From Thermodesulfovibrio sp. (lineage in GTDB: Bacteria; Nitrospirota; Thermodesulfovibrionia; Thermodesulfovibrionales; Thermodesulfovibrionaceae), in contig DYFF01000005.1 of NCBI GenBank assembly GCA_020725335.1, forward strand, positions 1 to 55,655: 55,655 nt of DNA, written 5' to 3'. The position numbers and the translations under genes are program-made. How positions within the stretch are numbered: position 1 is the stretch's first letter; every line of letters begins with the position of its first letter. Under the pieces are notes generated by a model, which worked only from the letters and a program-made list of their open reading frames with translations, was not told where the DNA came from and made no database searches. Below, in pieces: positions 17,279 through 26,853 of the stretch.

Positions 17279-18130
17279 ATGAAAGCAAAAGGAAGTTTAT
17301 TTTTTTTGTTAACAGGATTTTTAATTTTTTTATTCAGTGGACAGGTTTTTGCAGAACTATTATGTACTGACGTTTATGGAAAAGGACAAAACAGAATTTC
17401 TCTTGCTACAGGAAGTCCTGGTGAACTTGGTCTTTTAAAAGTGCTTGTTGAGGAGTTTAATAAAAAAATGCCTCTTTCTGTTTGCTGGAAAAAGGCAGGC
17501 ACAGGAGAGGCTTTAAAATTATTAAAAGATAAGAAGGTTGATATGATTATGGGACATGCTCCAGAAGCTGAGAAAAAAGCAGTAGCTGAAGGTTGGGCTT
17601 CTAAAAGGGTACTTTTAGGTTCTAACGAGTTTTATGTTGTAGGTCCAGTGGATGATCCTGCTAAAATTACTGAATGCAAAAATGTTACAGAAGTTTATAA
17701 AAAAATAGCAACAACAAAATCAAAGTTTTTCTCAAGAGGAGATAACTCGGGTACTCATAAAAAGGAGATGGAAATCTGGAATAAGACCGGTATAGTTCCT
17801 CAGGGTGAATGGTATATTATTACGAAAGCTTTTATGGCAGATACTCTTAAAAGAGCAAATAATGAAAAGGGATATTTTATGACTGATAGCAGTACCTGGA
17901 TAATGATGAAAAAAGAATTGCCAAATTTAAAAGTTCTTTTTAAAGGGGACAAACTCCTGATAAATGTTTATCATGCTTTATGTCATTCAAATTGTGATCC
18001 TGATGCAAGTAAGTTTATTGACTTTTTAGTTTCAGATAATGGGCAGGAGATTATAAGAAATTTTGGTAAAGATAAATATGAAGAGGCATTTTATAAGGAC
18101 GCAACTTCTGCTAGAAAGTATGAAGAATAG
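17279..18130 (+). CDS. Tungstate-type ABC transporter substrate-binding protein, divergent copy
   Basis: 283 residues with a signal peptide (hydrophobic core to about residue 25, ending VFAE). The TupA-like layout is retained (KVDMIMGHAPEAEKKAVAEG, FYVVGPVDDPAKI, FFSRGDNSGTHKKEMEIW, GYFMTDSSTWI), but the ligand loop reads ATGSPGELG instead of the TTTS of TupA. Several Cys residues are unusual for the family. It lies 31 nt before a more typical tupA, with AGGAGG upstream. The substrate may be tungstate, molybdate or another oxyanion. Duplication followed by divergence is inferred. Confidence 0.75.
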   Translation: MKAKGSLFFLLTGFLIFLFSGQVFAELLCTDVYGKGQNRISLATGSPGELGLLKVLVEEFNKKMPLSVCWKKAGTGEALKLLKDKKVDMIMGHAPEAEKKAVAEGWASKRVLLGSNEFYVVGPVDDPAKITECKNVTEVYKKIATTKSKFFSRGDNSGTHKKEMEIWNKTGIVPQGEWYIITKAFMADTLKRANNEKGYFMTDSSTWIMMKKELPNLKVLFKGDKLLINVYHALCHSNCDPDASKFIDFLVSDNGQEIIRNFGKDKYEEAFYKDATSARKYEE

Positions 18131-18161
18131 TTTTTAAAATTAATAAAAAGGAGGATTAAGG

Positions 18162-18971
18162 ATGAAAAAATTTTTAGGTATCCTGTTTATTATTCTTATT
18201 TTTGCAAGTATGGCCTTTTCAGCAGAAAAAACAATACTTATTTCTACAACAACATCTGTTGAAAATTCAGGATTGTTAAGTTATATTTTGCCCCATTTTG
18301 AAAAAAAGACGGGCATTAAGGTTTACGTTGTTGCGAGAGGAACTGGAGCAGCCATTGAGATGGGGAAAAGAGGAGATGCTGATTTGGTTTTTGTTCATGC
18401 AAAGGAGCTTGAACTTGAAGCTTTAAAACAGGGTTATTTTATAAACCGTCATGATGTCTGTTACAATGATTTTATTGTTGTAGGACCTAAAAATGACCCA
18501 GCAGGTATTAAGGGATTGAAAAGGGCTTCAGAGGCATTTAAAAAGATAGCAAATTCTGGAAGTCTCTTTGTTTCAAGGGCTGATAAATCAGGAACACATA
18601 TGAAGGAGTTAAAACTCTGGGAATTTGCAGGCATTAATCCAAAAGAGCAAAGCTGGTATTTAGAGGCAGGACAGGGGATGGAAAAAACTTTAAGAATCTC
18701 AAATGAAAAGCAAGCCTATACACTTACAGACAGAGGAACATGGCTTGCTGTGAAACACAGGCTTGAGGATCTTACCTTGCTTTTTGAAGGTGACCCTATT
18801 CTTTTTAATCAGTATGGAGTTATGGCAGTTAATCCTCAGAGGCATAAACATGTAAGATACAAAGAGGCAATGCAACTTATAAACTGGCTTATCTCAAAAG
18901 AGGGACAAAGTTTGATAGGTTCATTTAAAGATAAAAATGGGAATCAGCTTTTTATTCCCAATGCGAAATAA
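18162..18971 (+). CDS. tupA: Tungstate ABC transporter, substrate-binding protein
   Basis: 269 residues with a signal peptide ending near MAFSAEK. The mature N-terminus has the TupA oxyanion motif STTTS (about residues 27-31). Then follow GDADLVFVHAKELE, NDFIVVGPKNDPAGI, SRADKSGTHMKELKLW and YTLTDRGTWLA, all standard TupA blocks. It delivers tungstate to TupBC for tungsten-pterin enzymes such as aldehyde:ferredoxin oxidoreductases and some formate dehydrogenases. An AGGAGG sits before the ATG, and the permease follows 3 nt after the stop. Confidence 0.85.
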   Translation: MKKFLGILFIILIFASMAFSAEKTILISTTTSVENSGLLSYILPHFEKKTGIKVYVVARGTGAAIEMGKRGDADLVFVHAKELELEALKQGYFINRHDVCYNDFIVVGPKNDPAGIKGLKRASEAFKKIANSGSLFVSRADKSGTHMKELKLWEFAGINPKEQSWYLEAGQGMEKTLRISNEKQAYTLTDRGTWLAVKHRLEDLTLLFEGDPILFNQYGVMAVNPQRHKHVRYKEAMQLINWLISKEGQSLIGSFKDKNGNQLFIPNAK

Positions 18972-18974
18972 AAA

Positions 18975-19688
18975 GTGAGCTTTCTTTTAGAGTCATTTAA
19001 ACAGGCAGTAAACCTAATTTTAAATTTAGACAGGGAGTTACTTCAGATAATTTTTCTTTCTCTTAAAGTTTCTGGAACAGCTCTGCTTTTGGCAATTGTA
19101 ATTGGAGTTCCTCTTGGTACTTTCGTTGGATTAAAAAGATTTGTTGGAAGAGAAGTTGTGATAACAATTCTTAACACCTTTATGGGACTTCCGCCTGTTG
19201 TTGTTGGACTGTTTCTTTATCTAATGCTTTCTCGTAGCGGACCATTAGGCTTTTTGACTTTGCTTTATACTCCTACTGCAATGATTATTGCCCAGATAAT
19301 ACTTGCCTTTCCTATTGTTGCTGCTTTGACTCATTCAGCAGTTGTAAGAGTTCCTCCGATTATAAAGCTTGCCTCAAAAAGTCTTGGTGCAACCTCTTTT
19401 CAAACAACTTTCACAGTTATTAAAGAGGCAAGATACGGTATAATGGCAGCAGTAATAGCAGCACTGGGGAGAGTGATGGCAGAGGTAGGAGCAATTCTAA
19501 TTGTTGGAGGAAACATAGCAGGATATACTCGGGTTATGACAACAACAATAGCTATGGAGACAGACAAGGGTAATTTTGAACTTGCCATGGCACTTGGCAT
19601 AGTTCTTTTATTGATTTCTTTAATTATCAACTTTTGCATGTTTTTAATTCAGAAAAAAGGAGTAAGAGAGGCTCAGCAGTGGGGGTGA
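18975..19688 (+). CDS. tupB: Tungstate ABC transporter, permease
   Basis: 237 residues with a GTG start three bases after tupA. About five membrane helices are visible, with the EAA-type coupling loop in the region VMAEVGAILIVGGNIAGYTR and TTTIAMETDKG. This is the usual TupB/ModB-like integral protein. The stop overlaps the GTG start of the ATPase gene (GTGA), so tupA, tupB and tupC are tightly coupled. Confidence 0.87.
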   Translation: MSFLLESFKQAVNLILNLDRELLQIIFLSLKVSGTALLLAIVIGVPLGTFVGLKRFVGREVVITILNTFMGLPPVVVGLFLYLMLSRSGPLGFLTLLYTPTAMIIAQIILAFPIVAALTHSAVVRVPPIIKLASKSLGATSFQTTFTVIKEARYGIMAAVIAALGRVMAEVGAILIVGGNIAGYTRVMTTTIAMETDKGNFELAMALGIVLLLISLIINFCMFLIQKKGVREAQQWG

Positions 19689-20326
19689 GACTAAATGTTT
19701 CAAATATTTATAAGTATTATAACGGGAAGCCTCTTTTTGAAAATTGTTCCTGCTCTTTTGACCGTAGCGGTGTATATATTTTAATGGGACCGAATGGCTC
19801 TGGCAAGTCAACCTTTTTAAGAATTTGTGCCCTTTTAGAGAATCCTGACAGAGGAGAGATAAACTACTTTGATGGTAACAGAGCTTTACCAAAGGATATA
19901 AATCTTATGAGAAGAATAACCCTTCTTTTCCCAGAGGTAGGGGTTTTTAATACAACAGTTTTTAAAAATGTTGCCTATGGGCTAAAGATAAGAGGTTTTA
20001 AAAATAACAAAATAAAAGAAAAGGTTGAAGAAGCCCTTCAGTTTGTAGGACTTCTTCACAAAAAAGAGCAGAATGCTTTAACGCTTTCTACTGGAGAGAC
20101 AAAAAGAATGGGAATTGCCCGTGCTCTGGTTTTAGAACCAGAGGTTTTATTTCTTGATGAACCAACTGCTTCTGTGGACTGGAAAAACACAGAAATAATA
20201 GAAAGCATAATCATTCAAATCAAGCAGAGGTTAAATTCAATAATAATCATAGCAACTCATGATAAAGAATTTGCCATGGCAACAGGAGATTTTCTGCTTT
20301 ATATAAGAGACGGCAGATTGTATTAG
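19685..20326 (+). CDS. tupC: Tungstate ABC transporter, ATP-binding protein
   Basis: 213 residues from the GTG at 19685, preferred to an in-frame ATG at 19634 because it overlaps the tupB stop and starts right at the first ABC beta strand (VRLNVSNIYKYY). Walker A GPNGSGKST, signature LSTGETKRMGIARAL, Walker B VLFLDEPTAS and the switch His in IIIATHDKE are all present. The signature has LSTGE instead of LSGGQ, which is tolerated in this family. It powers the TupAB importer. Confidence 0.87.
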   Translation: MRLNVSNIYKYYNGKPLFENCSCSFDRSGVYILMGPNGSGKSTFLRICALLENPDRGEINYFDGNRALPKDINLMRRITLLFPEVGVFNTTVFKNVAYGLKIRGFKNNKIKEKVEEALQFVGLLHKKEQNALTLSTGETKRMGIARALVLEPEVLFLDEPTASVDWKNTEIIESIIIQIKQRLNSIIIIATHDKEFAMATGDFLLYIRDGRLY

Positions 20327-20597
20327 AGTATACAGCAGTGCTTAATTATTCTGGATAATTAATCAAATAAGTTTTTAGGATTTTTTTCAATTATTTGTAT
20401 TATCGTGTTATTGTCCAAAAGTATTTATAATAGTAACATAGAGAATATAGAGAACTTATGAGAAAAATAATTATTTTTTTCCTATTGTACCTCCAGCAAT
20501 ATTAGCATTTAATAGGTGTTTAAAACGATGATAAGTCTTGAACAATAAAAAGATAAAACGATTTGCATAAATTAATTAAATAATATAATAATTAATA
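20327..20597 (+). other. 271-nt AT-rich non-coding gap between tupC and the hybrid kinase
   Basis: No gene, RNA or repeat is visible. A short all-AT hairpin (TTAATTAT, loop TCTGG, ATAATTAA; 20342-20362) is followed by T runs at about 20371-20388 and could act as a weak terminator for the tup operon. The kinase ATG at 20598 has no clear Shine-Dalgarno site. Confidence 0.4.
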
Positions 20598-22895
20598 ATG
20601 ATGGAAAAAAATAATTTTCCCGATTGGCAACAAGTTTGTAATTCTATGTTTGACTTAGTTGCTTTTGTAAAACCTGATGGAACAATATTCCATTGTAATC
20701 AGAGGTTTGCTGAGTTTTTAAATAAGGATTGTGACTCTATTGTAGGACAAAAATGCCATGTCCTTATTCACGGAACAAATGCTTTTCTTGAAAACTGTCC
20801 ATTAATTCGTTCTCTTAGGTCAGGAAAAAGAGAGACATGGGAAATAAAAGAGAAAGAAAAATATTTTTCAATACTGGTTGACCCTATAAAAGATACTAAA
20901 GGCAAAATAGTTGGTTTTATCCATATCTTGCGTGATATAACTGAGCAGAAAATTGCCGAAGAATCATTAAAGGAAAGCCTTGAGAGATATAAGTATATAT
21001 CAGAGCTTATCTCTGATTTTGTTTATGCTTTTAATGTAACCCCTGAAGGCGAACTTGTTGGTGAATGGATAACGGATTCTTTCCAAAAGGTTTCAGGATA
21101 TCCAAAAGAGACGCTTTACAAGGAAGGTCTCTGGAAAAGTATGATATATGATGAAGACCTTCCTATCGTTATAGAGCACACAAATAAGTTAATAAGTGGC
21201 AAGGTAGACACATCTGAATTTAGATGTCTAACCCGTTATGGTGAAATTCGGTGGATAAGAAACTACGCAATTCCCATTTTTGATCCGTCAAATAAAAGAG
21301 TTGTGAAAATCTACGGAGCAGCACAGGATATAACCGATTTAAAGGGTTTAATAGCGCAATTAAGGGAAAATGAAGAGAAATATAGAAAATTGGTTGAGAA
21401 TTCCATAGATGCAATAGTTATTGCTCAAGATGAGATGATTAAATATGTTAATCCGAAAGCAATAGAAATTTCAGGATATTCTACCGAAGAGCTTCTATCA
21501 AGACCTTTCATTGAGTTTATTCATCCTGATGATAGAAAGATGGCATTAGAATTTCACAGAAAAATAGTCAACAGAGAAATAAGTATGAAGTCCAACTATC
21601 CTCTAAGAAGTATTGATAAACAGGGGAATATTAGATGGTTTGAGATAAATGCAGTGCCAATAGAATGGGAAGGTAAGCCTGCAGAATTAAACATTATAAG
21701 GGATGTTACAGAGTTAAAAATAGCAGAAGAAGAAAAAGAAAATCTTTACAAACAACTACTTCATTTTCAAAAGATGGAAGCTATTGGTAAATTTTCCGCA
21801 GTAATAGCTCATGATTTCAATAATATGCTCACCGCAATAAAAGGTTTTACACAGCTTGCTATGATGTCTCTTTCAGAAAATGACCCACTTAAGGCTTATC
21901 TTGAAAAGGTTTTATATTCTTCTGAGAGAGCAGAAAAATTGATAAAAAAATTACTTGCATTCAGCAGAAAACAAGTTTTAGAGAAAAAGGTGATAAATAT
22001 AAACGAATTATTAAGAGATATGGAAGATTTAATTAAAAGGTTGGTTGGTGAAGACATAATATTAAATTTAAAGCTTTCTCCTAATATAGGATTAGTTCAA
22101 GCAGACCCTGTTCATATTGAAAATGCTATGGTCAATCTTGTTGTAAATACAAGAGAGGCTATGCCTAAAGTAGGAATGCTTACGATTGAAACTGCAAATA
22201 TTGAAATTAATCAAGAATTTGTAAAGAAACATCCCGATATAACTGTAGGACAATATGTTAGGGTCTCCGTAAAAGATACAGGGATCGGAATTCCCGATGA
22301 AATAAAAGATAGAATTTTTGAGCCTTTCTTCACTACAAAAGATGAAAAAGGCACAGGATTAGGACTTTCAATAGTTTATGGCATCGTAAAACAGCATGGT
22401 GGAAACATATTGGTTGAAAGTGAAGTAGGAAGAGGTACAGTTTTTGATATCTATTTACCAAGAATAGAAAAGGAAAGAGAAGAGGAAATTTTTATTAAAA
22501 CCTATGGAAAGATAATCAAAGGAAATGAAACAGTGTTAGTTATAGATGATGACGAAAAGGTGAGAGCTACTGTTCTTGAAATGTTGAAAAAATTGGGCTA
22601 TAAAACACTGGAAGCTCAAAACCCTGATATAGCCTTATTTTTAGCTCAGTTTTATAATCAAAGTATAGACCTTGTTATTTGCGATGTTGTTATGCCTGTG
22701 ATGAGTGGTCCTAAGCTTTTTAGTAAATTTAAAAATTATCGACCAGATACAAAAATACTATATATGTCGGGTTATGCGGATGAAGTCTTGGCTAAACACG
22801 GAATAGCTGAAAAAGGTATAAACTTCATTCAGAAACCATTTACCATAGAAGCACTCTCAAGGAAAATTAGAGAAGTTCTTGACAAAAAAGACTAA
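20598..22895 (+). CDS. Hybrid histidine kinase with three PAS domains and a receiver
   Basis: 765 residues with no membrane segment, so probably cytoplasmic. Three PAS/PAC units cover about 10-117, 125-250 and 255-380. The dimerisation/phosphoacceptor helix has H in AVIAHDFNNMLTAIKGF (about 410). The catalytic domain shows the N box (NAMVNLVVNTREAMP), G1 (DTGIGIPDEI), FEPFFTTKDEKGTGLGLS and a C-terminal receiver (about 645-762) with DDD, phosphoacceptor Asp in VICDVVMP, and Lys in IQKPF. The signal is unknown, and no response regulator gene is adjacent. The tandem ATG ATG start at 20598 was kept. Confidence 0.92.
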   Translation: MMEKNNFPDWQQVCNSMFDLVAFVKPDGTIFHCNQRFAEFLNKDCDSIVGQKCHVLIHGTNAFLENCPLIRSLRSGKRETWEIKEKEKYFSILVDPIKDTKGKIVGFIHILRDITEQKIAEESLKESLERYKYISELISDFVYAFNVTPEGELVGEWITDSFQKVSGYPKETLYKEGLWKSMIYDEDLPIVIEHTNKLISGKVDTSEFRCLTRYGEIRWIRNYAIPIFDPSNKRVVKIYGAAQDITDLKGLIAQLRENEEKYRKLVENSIDAIVIAQDEMIKYVNPKAIEISGYSTEELLSRPFIEFIHPDDRKMALEFHRKIVNREISMKSNYPLRSIDKQGNIRWFEINAVPIEWEGKPAELNIIRDVTELKIAEEEKENLYKQLLHFQKMEAIGKFSAVIAHDFNNMLTAIKGFTQLAMMSLSENDPLKAYLEKVLYSSERAEKLIKKLLAFSRKQVLEKKVININELLRDMEDLIKRLVGEDIILNLKLSPNIGLVQADPVHIENAMVNLVVNTREAMPKVGMLTIETANIEINQEFVKKHPDITVGQYVRVSVKDTGIGIPDEIKDRIFEPFFTTKDEKGTGLGLSIVYGIVKQHGGNILVESEVGRGTVFDIYLPRIEKEREEEIFIKTYGKIIKGNETVLVIDDDEKVRATVLEMLKKLGYKTLEAQNPDIALFLAQFYNQSIDLVICDVVMPVMSGPKLFSKFKNYRPDTKILYMSGYADEVLAKHGIAEKGINFIQKPFTIEALSRKIREVLDKKD

Positions 22896-22940
22896 TTCTT
22901 AAGAAATTACTATAACATTTAAAGACTTTTAATAAAAAAT

Positions 22941-23018
22941 ATGCTTATTTTTCTCCTGCATGCTGGTAAAGGCACAGGCCTTGGTCTTGCTATTGTATAT
23001 GGAATTGTAAAAAAATAG
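22941..23018 (+). pseudogene. Relic of a second histidine kinase ATPase domain
   Basis: A 25-codon frame contains GKGTGLGLAIVYGIVKK followed by TAG. This is the G2-box region of a histidine-kinase ATPase domain, close to the GKGTGLGLSIVYGIVKQ-like block of the intact kinase 500 nt upstream but not identical to it. Nothing else of a kinase can be read on either side, so it looks like a decayed fragment of a paralogue or of a duplicated 3' segment. Confidence 0.65.
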
Positions 23019-23175
23019 GGGATACAATAATGTTTACAGTAAATTATTAGTAGTAAATACATTAAGAATATAAATTACCTTAAATGAAAAATTTAGTTCT
23101 CCTAATTAATTAATCAAATTGCTCATTTTTGTTTCATAATGCTATAATTTTTTCACTATTTCATAAGGAGTAAGG

Positions 23176-24516
23176 ATGAGGGTAATTATTGTTGGTGCTG
23201 GAGAAGTAGGATATCAGATTGCTAAATTTCTTACCTACGAGGGTGTGGATGTTGTAATTATTGACAGAGATGGAAGTAAATTAAGAAGAATTTCTGAAGA
23301 GCTTGATATTGCCACGATTGAGGCTGAGGGAAGTGACCCATCAGCCTTTAAAGAAGCTGGCGCAGACAATGCAGACCTCCTTCTTGCTGTAACAAATAGT
23401 GATGAGACAAATATGATTGCCTGTCTTCTTGGTAAAGCAATGTTTAATATAAAGCGTAAAATAGCAAGAATTAGAAATCCTGATTACTTTTTCAATAAGG
23501 AACTTCTTGGAAAAACAAATCTTGACATTGACCCTGCCATCAATCCTGAGCTTGAAGCAGCAGAGGCAGTGGCAAGACTAATAGAAAACCCATTTGCCAG
23601 CGAAGTAATAGGCTTTGAACAGGGCAAGATAATGGTTATAGGATTTAAAATTCCTAAAGAAAGCCCTGTAAATGGTAAAAAATTGAAATCTATTAGAGCT
23701 TTATTAGATAAAGACTTGATAATTGGCGTGATAGAGAGAGATGAGAATGTTAAAATTCCCACAGGAGATGATATTTTGCAGGAGGGCGACATTGTTTATA
23801 TGCCTATTCCTAAGGAACAGATACAGGAAGTTGCTCAGAGTCTTGGAGTTCAGTGGAATCCATCCAGGAAAATTATGATACTTGGTGGTGGAAGAATAGG
23901 TTACTACATAGCAAGCAAAATGGAAAACAAGGGAGATATTAAAATAATTGAGAAAAACTCTGAAAGATGTAAATTTTTAAGTAAACATCTTGGTAAAACT
24001 TTGGTTCTTCACGGAGATGGTGCAGATAAACAGCTTTTAATTGAGGAAAATATAAGCAATATGGATACCTATATTGCTTGTTCAAGCAATGATGAATTAA
24101 ATATTATGGCATCGCTTCTTGCAAAAAAGCTTGGCGCTAAAAAGGTTATATCCCTTGTAAACAGAACAGATTATGTACCACTTGCTCATAATCTCGGAAT
24201 ACAGTCTGTTTTAAGTCCCAGACTTATTACGGCGAGCATTATCTTGAGATATCTAAGAAGAGGAGAAGTTATTTCTTTAACTGCAATCGCTGAAAATAAA
24301 GCGGAGATAATGGAAATAGAAGTTCCTAAGAATGCGTCAATATCTGGTAGGACATTAAAAGAAGGCTTTTTCCCCAAAAATTCTATTCTTGGAGCTATTA
24401 TAAGAGGAGATAGAATCATAATTCCTTCGGGTCAGGATATTATAAGAGAAAAAGATAAATTGATAATTTTCACTCTTAAAGACTCCATAAAGGAAGTGGA
24501 AAAACTTCTCACATGA
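23176..24516 (+). CDS. trkA: Trk potassium uptake protein TrkA
   Basis: 446 residues with the duplicated RCK architecture: Rossmann NAD-binding domains begin at GAGEVGYQIAKFL (about 5) and GGGRIGYYIASKM (about 238), each followed by a TrkA-C ligand domain. It is the peripheral, nucleotide-sensing subunit that gates TrkH. AAGGAG lies just before the ATG. The stop overlaps the trkH ATG (ATGA). Confidence 0.95.
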   Translation: MRVIIVGAGEVGYQIAKFLTYEGVDVVIIDRDGSKLRRISEELDIATIEAEGSDPSAFKEAGADNADLLLAVTNSDETNMIACLLGKAMFNIKRKIARIRNPDYFFNKELLGKTNLDIDPAINPELEAAEAVARLIENPFASEVIGFEQGKIMVIGFKIPKESPVNGKKLKSIRALLDKDLIIGVIERDENVKIPTGDDILQEGDIVYMPIPKEQIQEVAQSLGVQWNPSRKIMILGGGRIGYYIASKMENKGDIKIIEKNSERCKFLSKHLGKTLVLHGDGADKQLLIEENISNMDTYIACSSNDELNIMASLLAKKLGAKKVISLVNRTDYVPLAHNLGIQSVLSPRLITASIILRYLRRGEVISLTAIAENKAEIMEIEVPKNASISGRTLKEGFFPKNSILGAIIRGDRIIIPSGQDIIREKDKLIIFTLKDSIKEVEKLLT

Positions 24517-25961
24517 ATTTCAAAACGGTTTTTAACATTGTCGGTATAATCCTTATCATTTTGTCAATTTTTATGCTTGTGCCTATTGGTGTTTCAATTA
24601 TTAATAAATCTTCAGATTTATCAGCTATAATCTTTTCCTTTTTATTCACCTTTTTCTCTGGAACAGTGATGCTTGCTATAACTAAGCAATATAGGAACGA
24701 AGACCTCAAGTATAGAGAATCCTTTATGACAGTAACTCTTTCCTGGTTACTTGTAACTTTTTTTGGTTCACTGCCATATATTTTTACAGGTTCTGTGAGT
24801 TCTTTTACCGATGCCTTTTTTGAGGCAATGTCAGGTTTTACAACCACAGGTGCAAGCATTTTCGCAGATGTAGAGAGTTTACCTGCAGGACTGCTTTTCT
24901 GGAGAAGCATGACACAGTGGATAGGTGGAATGGGAATAATTGTTTTTGCTCTTGCTGTATTGCCTATAATTGGAACAGGTGGTATGCAGCTTTTTAAAGC
25001 AGAGGTTCCCGAAATAAGTGTTGATAAACTAAGACCTAGAATTATTGATACTGCAAAGGCATTATGGTTGATTTATGCTGGACTTACATTGCTAATAGTG
25101 CTTCTTTATATGATAGTAGGTATGGATTTATATGACGCTGTATGTCATGCATTTACTACAATTTCAACGGGTGGATTTTCAACAAAAAATGCAAGTATTG
25201 GTTATTTTGATAGCCCTTTCCTGGATTATGCTGTAAGCATTGGAATGTTTCTTGGAGGAGTTAACTTTGCCCTTTACTTTTATTTTATGCGAGGAAATTT
25301 AAATATATTTTTTAAAAACGCTGAGTTCCGATTTTATTTTTTCGTAATTTTTATAACTATATTATTAGTAACCCTTGATCTTTGGCTTTATAATTATAAG
25401 TCTGCTTTTGATTCTTTTAGATATTCAGTTTTTCAGGTTGTTTCAATAATTACTACAACAGGATATGCTACTGCTGACTATCTGAAATGGAGTTCTTTCT
25501 GTCAGTTAGTTTTATTAATTATAATGTTTTTCGGAGGAATGATAGGCTCAACTGGCGGTGGAATCAAACAGGTAAGAGTTTATCTTATGATAAAACAAAT
25601 ATTTAGAGAGTTTTATCAGCTAATACATCCGAGGGCTGTGTTAGCTTTAAAACTTGATGATAAGTTCCTTACCAAAGAAACTCTTGGTAGTATCTGGGGC
25701 TTTGTTTTTCTTGCCTTGTTTTTATGTGCTGTTGCCAGTATAGCTATGACTGCTACAGGGCTTGATATCATAACTTCTATTTCTACTGTGATATCTGCTA
25801 TGAACAATGTAGGACCTGCTCTGGGAGAAGCTGGGCCTGCTGGTAATTATTCATCTATACCGCCTCTGGGTAAATGGATACTAATTTTCTGTATGCTCGC
25901 AGGAAGGCTTGAGTATTATACTGTTCTTATACTTTTAACCCCTGCTTTTTGGAAGAGATAG
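24513..25961 (+). CDS. trkH: Trk potassium uptake protein TrkH
   Basis: 482 residues, about ten membrane helices arranged as four pore repeats. The selectivity-filter Gly residues are visible in FTTTGASI, ISTGGFSTK, ITTTGYATADY and MNNVGPALG. It forms the potassium-conducting channel regulated by TrkA, with which its start overlaps by 4 nt. It ends two bases from the convergent stop of the SDH-type protease. Confidence 0.95.
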   Translation: MNFKTVFNIVGIILIILSIFMLVPIGVSIINKSSDLSAIIFSFLFTFFSGTVMLAITKQYRNEDLKYRESFMTVTLSWLLVTFFGSLPYIFTGSVSSFTDAFFEAMSGFTTTGASIFADVESLPAGLLFWRSMTQWIGGMGIIVFALAVLPIIGTGGMQLFKAEVPEISVDKLRPRIIDTAKALWLIYAGLTLLIVLLYMIVGMDLYDAVCHAFTTISTGGFSTKNASIGYFDSPFLDYAVSIGMFLGGVNFALYFYFMRGNLNIFFKNAEFRFYFFVIFITILLVTLDLWLYNYKSAFDSFRYSVFQVVSIITTTGYATADYLKWSSFCQLVLLIIMFFGGMIGSTGGGIKQVRVYLMIKQIFREFYQLIHPRAVLALKLDDKFLTKETLGSIWGFVFLALFLCAVASIAMTATGLDIITSISTVISAMNNVGPALGEAGPAGNYSSIPPLGKWILIFCMLAGRLEYYTVLILLTPAFWKR

Positions 25962-25963
25962 AC

Positions 25964-26782
25964 TCATACTTTACTGCTTTTTCTGACAGGGATATATTCA
26001 ACCGACTGTCTTACAGGCTGTGGATAAAGATTCATAAGAAGCATTATCTCTTTTGACATTTCGGTTGAAACGGGTAGACCCATTGCTTTTGCTTCTTCTG
26101 CACTGATAGGATAATCATGAGTCCATTTTCCAGAGACAAGTTTTTCAGCAATCTGTCGGGCTTTTTCTTCTGGATGGCTACGGGATACAATTTCTATAAT
26201 GGTTTGTTTCATTTGTCTTATTGCCTTTTCAGCTTGGTCAGCCAATATGAGGGTATTGTCATCAATTTCATTTATGGGTTTTCTCTGAATAACATTAAGA
26301 ACTGATACAGCAGGAAACTGTCCAAGCTGAGGATCAAGAGGACCAAGCACTGCATGTTCACACATAACAATTTCATCGGCAGAAAGAGCTATCAGTGTTC
26401 CACCTGACATGGCATAATGTGGCACAAACACTGTAACTTTGCCTTTATGTCTTGAAAGAGCTCGTGCAATCTGGGTTGCTGCAATTGCAAGTCCACCTGG
26501 TGTATGGACTACAATGTCGATTGGCATATCATCATCAGTCATGTGTATGGCTCTTAAAACTTCCTCTGAGTCGTGTATATCGATAAATCTCATAATCGGA
26601 AACCCAAGAAAGCTCATCGTCTCCTGTCGGTGGACAAGTAAAATTACACGACTTCCTCTTTGTTTTTCTATCTCAGCAATAAGTTTCATTCGTGCGTTTT
26701 CAAGAAGCCTCTGCCTGATTACAGGCTGAATAGCAATTATAATAAGAAAAATCCAGAAAAAAATTGTTGGGTCAAACTGCAT
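25964..26782 (-). CDS. SDH-family membrane-anchored serine protease (ClpP-like fold)
   Basis: 272 residues with one N-terminal membrane segment (about 8-22). The Clp/crotonase-like core shows IDIVVHTPGG, HYAMSGGTLIALSADEIVM (probable nucleophile Ser in AMSGG) and AVLGPLDPQLG. The block KWTHDYPISAEEAKAMGLPV is typical of the SDH_sah family (PF01972-like), distantly related to SppA. It probably cleaves membrane-associated peptides or proteins; the substrate is unknown. It is a single gene between a convergent trkH and a divergent DUF2703 gene. Confidence 0.82.
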   Translation of the reverse strand: MQFDPTIFFWIFLIIIAIQPVIRQRLLENARMKLIAEIEKQRGSRVILLVHRQETMSFLGFPIMRFIDIHDSEEVLRAIHMTDDDMPIDIVVHTPGGLAIAATQIARALSRHKGKVTVFVPHYAMSGGTLIALSADEIVMCEHAVLGPLDPQLGQFPAVSVLNVIQRKPINEIDDNTLILADQAEKAIRQMKQTIIEIVSRSHPEEKARQIAEKLVSGKWTHDYPISAEEAKAMGLPVSTEMSKEIMLLMNLYPQPVRQSVEYIPVRKSSKV

Positions 26783-26853
26783 ATTTTACCCCCTTCTTTA
26801 TTTTTCTGTTAAAATTATAACATTATCTATTATATTTTGGTGGAACACATATT

